From Thauera sp. UBA6194 (GTDB lineage Bacteria > Pseudomonadota > Gammaproteobacteria > Burkholderiales > Rhodocyclaceae), in assembly GCA_002422685.1 (NCBI GenBank), contig DITC01000054.1, positions 189,091-253,090 on the forward strand: 64,000 nt of DNA, in the 5' to 3' direction. This document shows positions 63,455 to 64,000 of the stretch, piece by piece (positions within the stretch are counted from its first letter, which is position 1; the number at the start of each line of letters is the position of its first letter). The translations under genes were made by a program, and so were the position numbers. The notes below the pieces were generated by a model. The model ran no database searches. It was not told where the DNA came from and was given only the letters and a program-made list of their open reading frames with translations.

Positions 63455-64000
63455 TCAGTTGTCGTCCTTCTTGGTCAGCTTCTTCCGCGTCTTTTCCAGT
63501 TGCTGGATGCTGGATTCGGGCTTGGGCAGGTTCTCGGGCATCGTCCCGCCCAGTTCAGCGATGGTCTGGCGCACCTTGCGGCCCACCTCGTAGTGGGTCT
63601 GATTTGCCTGCTGCTTGCCGCGCACCTCGTCACGGCGCAGTTTCTCCTCGGCCTGTGTGGCGCGGAAGAGGTTGGCCGCGAGTTCCGTGCTGCCCATGTG
63701 GTCGAGGATCTTCTGGCTCTTCTTCAGCCCCTTGCGGGCATGGATCTCCTTGTGGCCGAGACCGCCGTAGAGCCCCTTGTAGCCGTGGTCCTGGAAGATC
63801 GCGAAATCGAGGCTGGTCTCGACCCCGGCCTGCTGGGCCGCCGCTGCGAGATGCTTGTTGTGGGTCGCGAGCTCGTTGCGGATCGCCAGCCGCTTCTCGT
63901 CCTCGCTCAGTTGGGCAAACTTGCGGTCGTCGGCCAGTTCCTGGCGCCGCGTCTGGATGGCGAAGTAGGTCTGACCGTTGGCGATGACGGGCTTGCTGGG
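63455..64000 (-). CDS. dinD: DinD-like DNA-damage-inducible protein, C-terminal part (cut by window edge)
   Basis: 182 residues are visible and the N-terminus lies beyond 64000. They match the DinD family: FAIQTRRQELADDRKFAQLS, EDEKRLAIRNELATHNKHLA, FAIFQDHGYKGLYGGLGHKE, and the C-terminal THYEVGRKVRQTIAELGGTM plus PENLPKPESSIQQLEK. In E. coli DinD is SOS-induced and modulates RecA. Here it is cotranscribed with hsdM (5-bp gap), a pairing seen in some type I R-M loci, and may couple restriction to DNA damage. Confidence 0.88.
   Translation of the reverse strand, partial: PSKPVIANGQTYFAIQTRRQELADDRKFAQLSEDEKRLAIRNELATHNKHLAAAAQQAGVETSLDFAIFQDHGYKGLYGGLGHKEIHARKGLKKSQKILDHMGSTELAANLFRATQAEEKLRRDEVRGKQQANQTHYEVGRKVRQTIAELGGTMPENLPKPESSIQQLEKTRKKLTKKDDN

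Overview
The window is 64 kb of very GC-rich, gene-dense DNA with no rRNA, no recognisable tRNA, no CRISPR array and no intact transposase. GC-biased codon use, an iron-oxidiser/betaproteobacterial type glutamate-cysteine ligase, the yjcH-actP acetate pair, paired Lrp/AsnC regulators and a GbdR-type regulator suggest a betaproteobacterium of the Rhodocyclales (Thauera/Azoarcus-like). That placement is inference from gene content only.

Layout. (1) 1-12.5 kb is a one-carbon island: formate-THF ligase (cut by the left edge), etfB-etfA, a covalent-flavin/GcvT dimethylglycine or sarcosine dehydrogenase, a two-subunit NAD-linked formate dehydrogenase (NuoE-NuoF fusion plus Mo subunit) in one operon with 5-formyl-THF cyclo-ligase, and a GlxA/AraC-type regulator resembling GbdR. 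N-methyl groups would pass to THF and on to formate and CO2, with electrons leaving through ETF and NADH. A 17-bp motif with one mismatch is shared by the two intergenic regions that drive this island. (2) 12.8-17.1 kb: yhcB, apbE, gshB, gshA, with a perfect 62-bp palindrome forming the 5' end of apbE. (3) 17.2-29.1 kb: amino-acid catabolism and uptake: Lrp regulator/putA, Lrp regulator/ornithine cyclodeaminase (ornithine to proline to glutamate) and a complete livKHMGF transporter. (4) 29.1-37.4 kb: a 188-bp inverted repeat, an EamA exporter, a DUF3750 protein, a rhodanese/YeeE/small-peptide sulfur cluster, a MgtC/DUF4010 membrane protein and a TctDE-like two-component system. (5) 37.5-50.3 kb: actP-yjcH, an orphan adenine methyltransferase, an ACP-FAAL-acyltransferase fusion protein, cysK, a long inverted-repeat element, a DUF488 protein, a UvrD-like helicase and a membrane diguanylate cyclase.

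(6) 50.5-64 kb is the accessory region and the most interesting part. It holds a TIR protein fused to a formylglycine-generating-enzyme-like domain that lacks the catalytic cysteines, a GT4 glycosyltransferase, an apparently frameshifted hypothetical gene, a SLOG-like Rossmannoid protein, and an 1852-residue protein with two serine-hydrolase domains, an aminopeptidase-N-domain-like segment and a CHAT protease domain. A small alpha/beta hydrolase follows, then a type I restriction-modification operon (dinD-hsdM) whose last gene is a LOG-family nucleotide hydrolase overlapping hsdM. TIR, SLOG, CHAT and FGE-like modules are all recurrent in bacterial conflict/immune signalling, so the block at 50.6-59.8 kb beside a restriction system is the best candidate here for an undescribed defence or signalling system.

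Limits: everything was read by eye. Domain names rest on motif recognition, start codons on ribosome-binding sites and codon context, and no database search was run.
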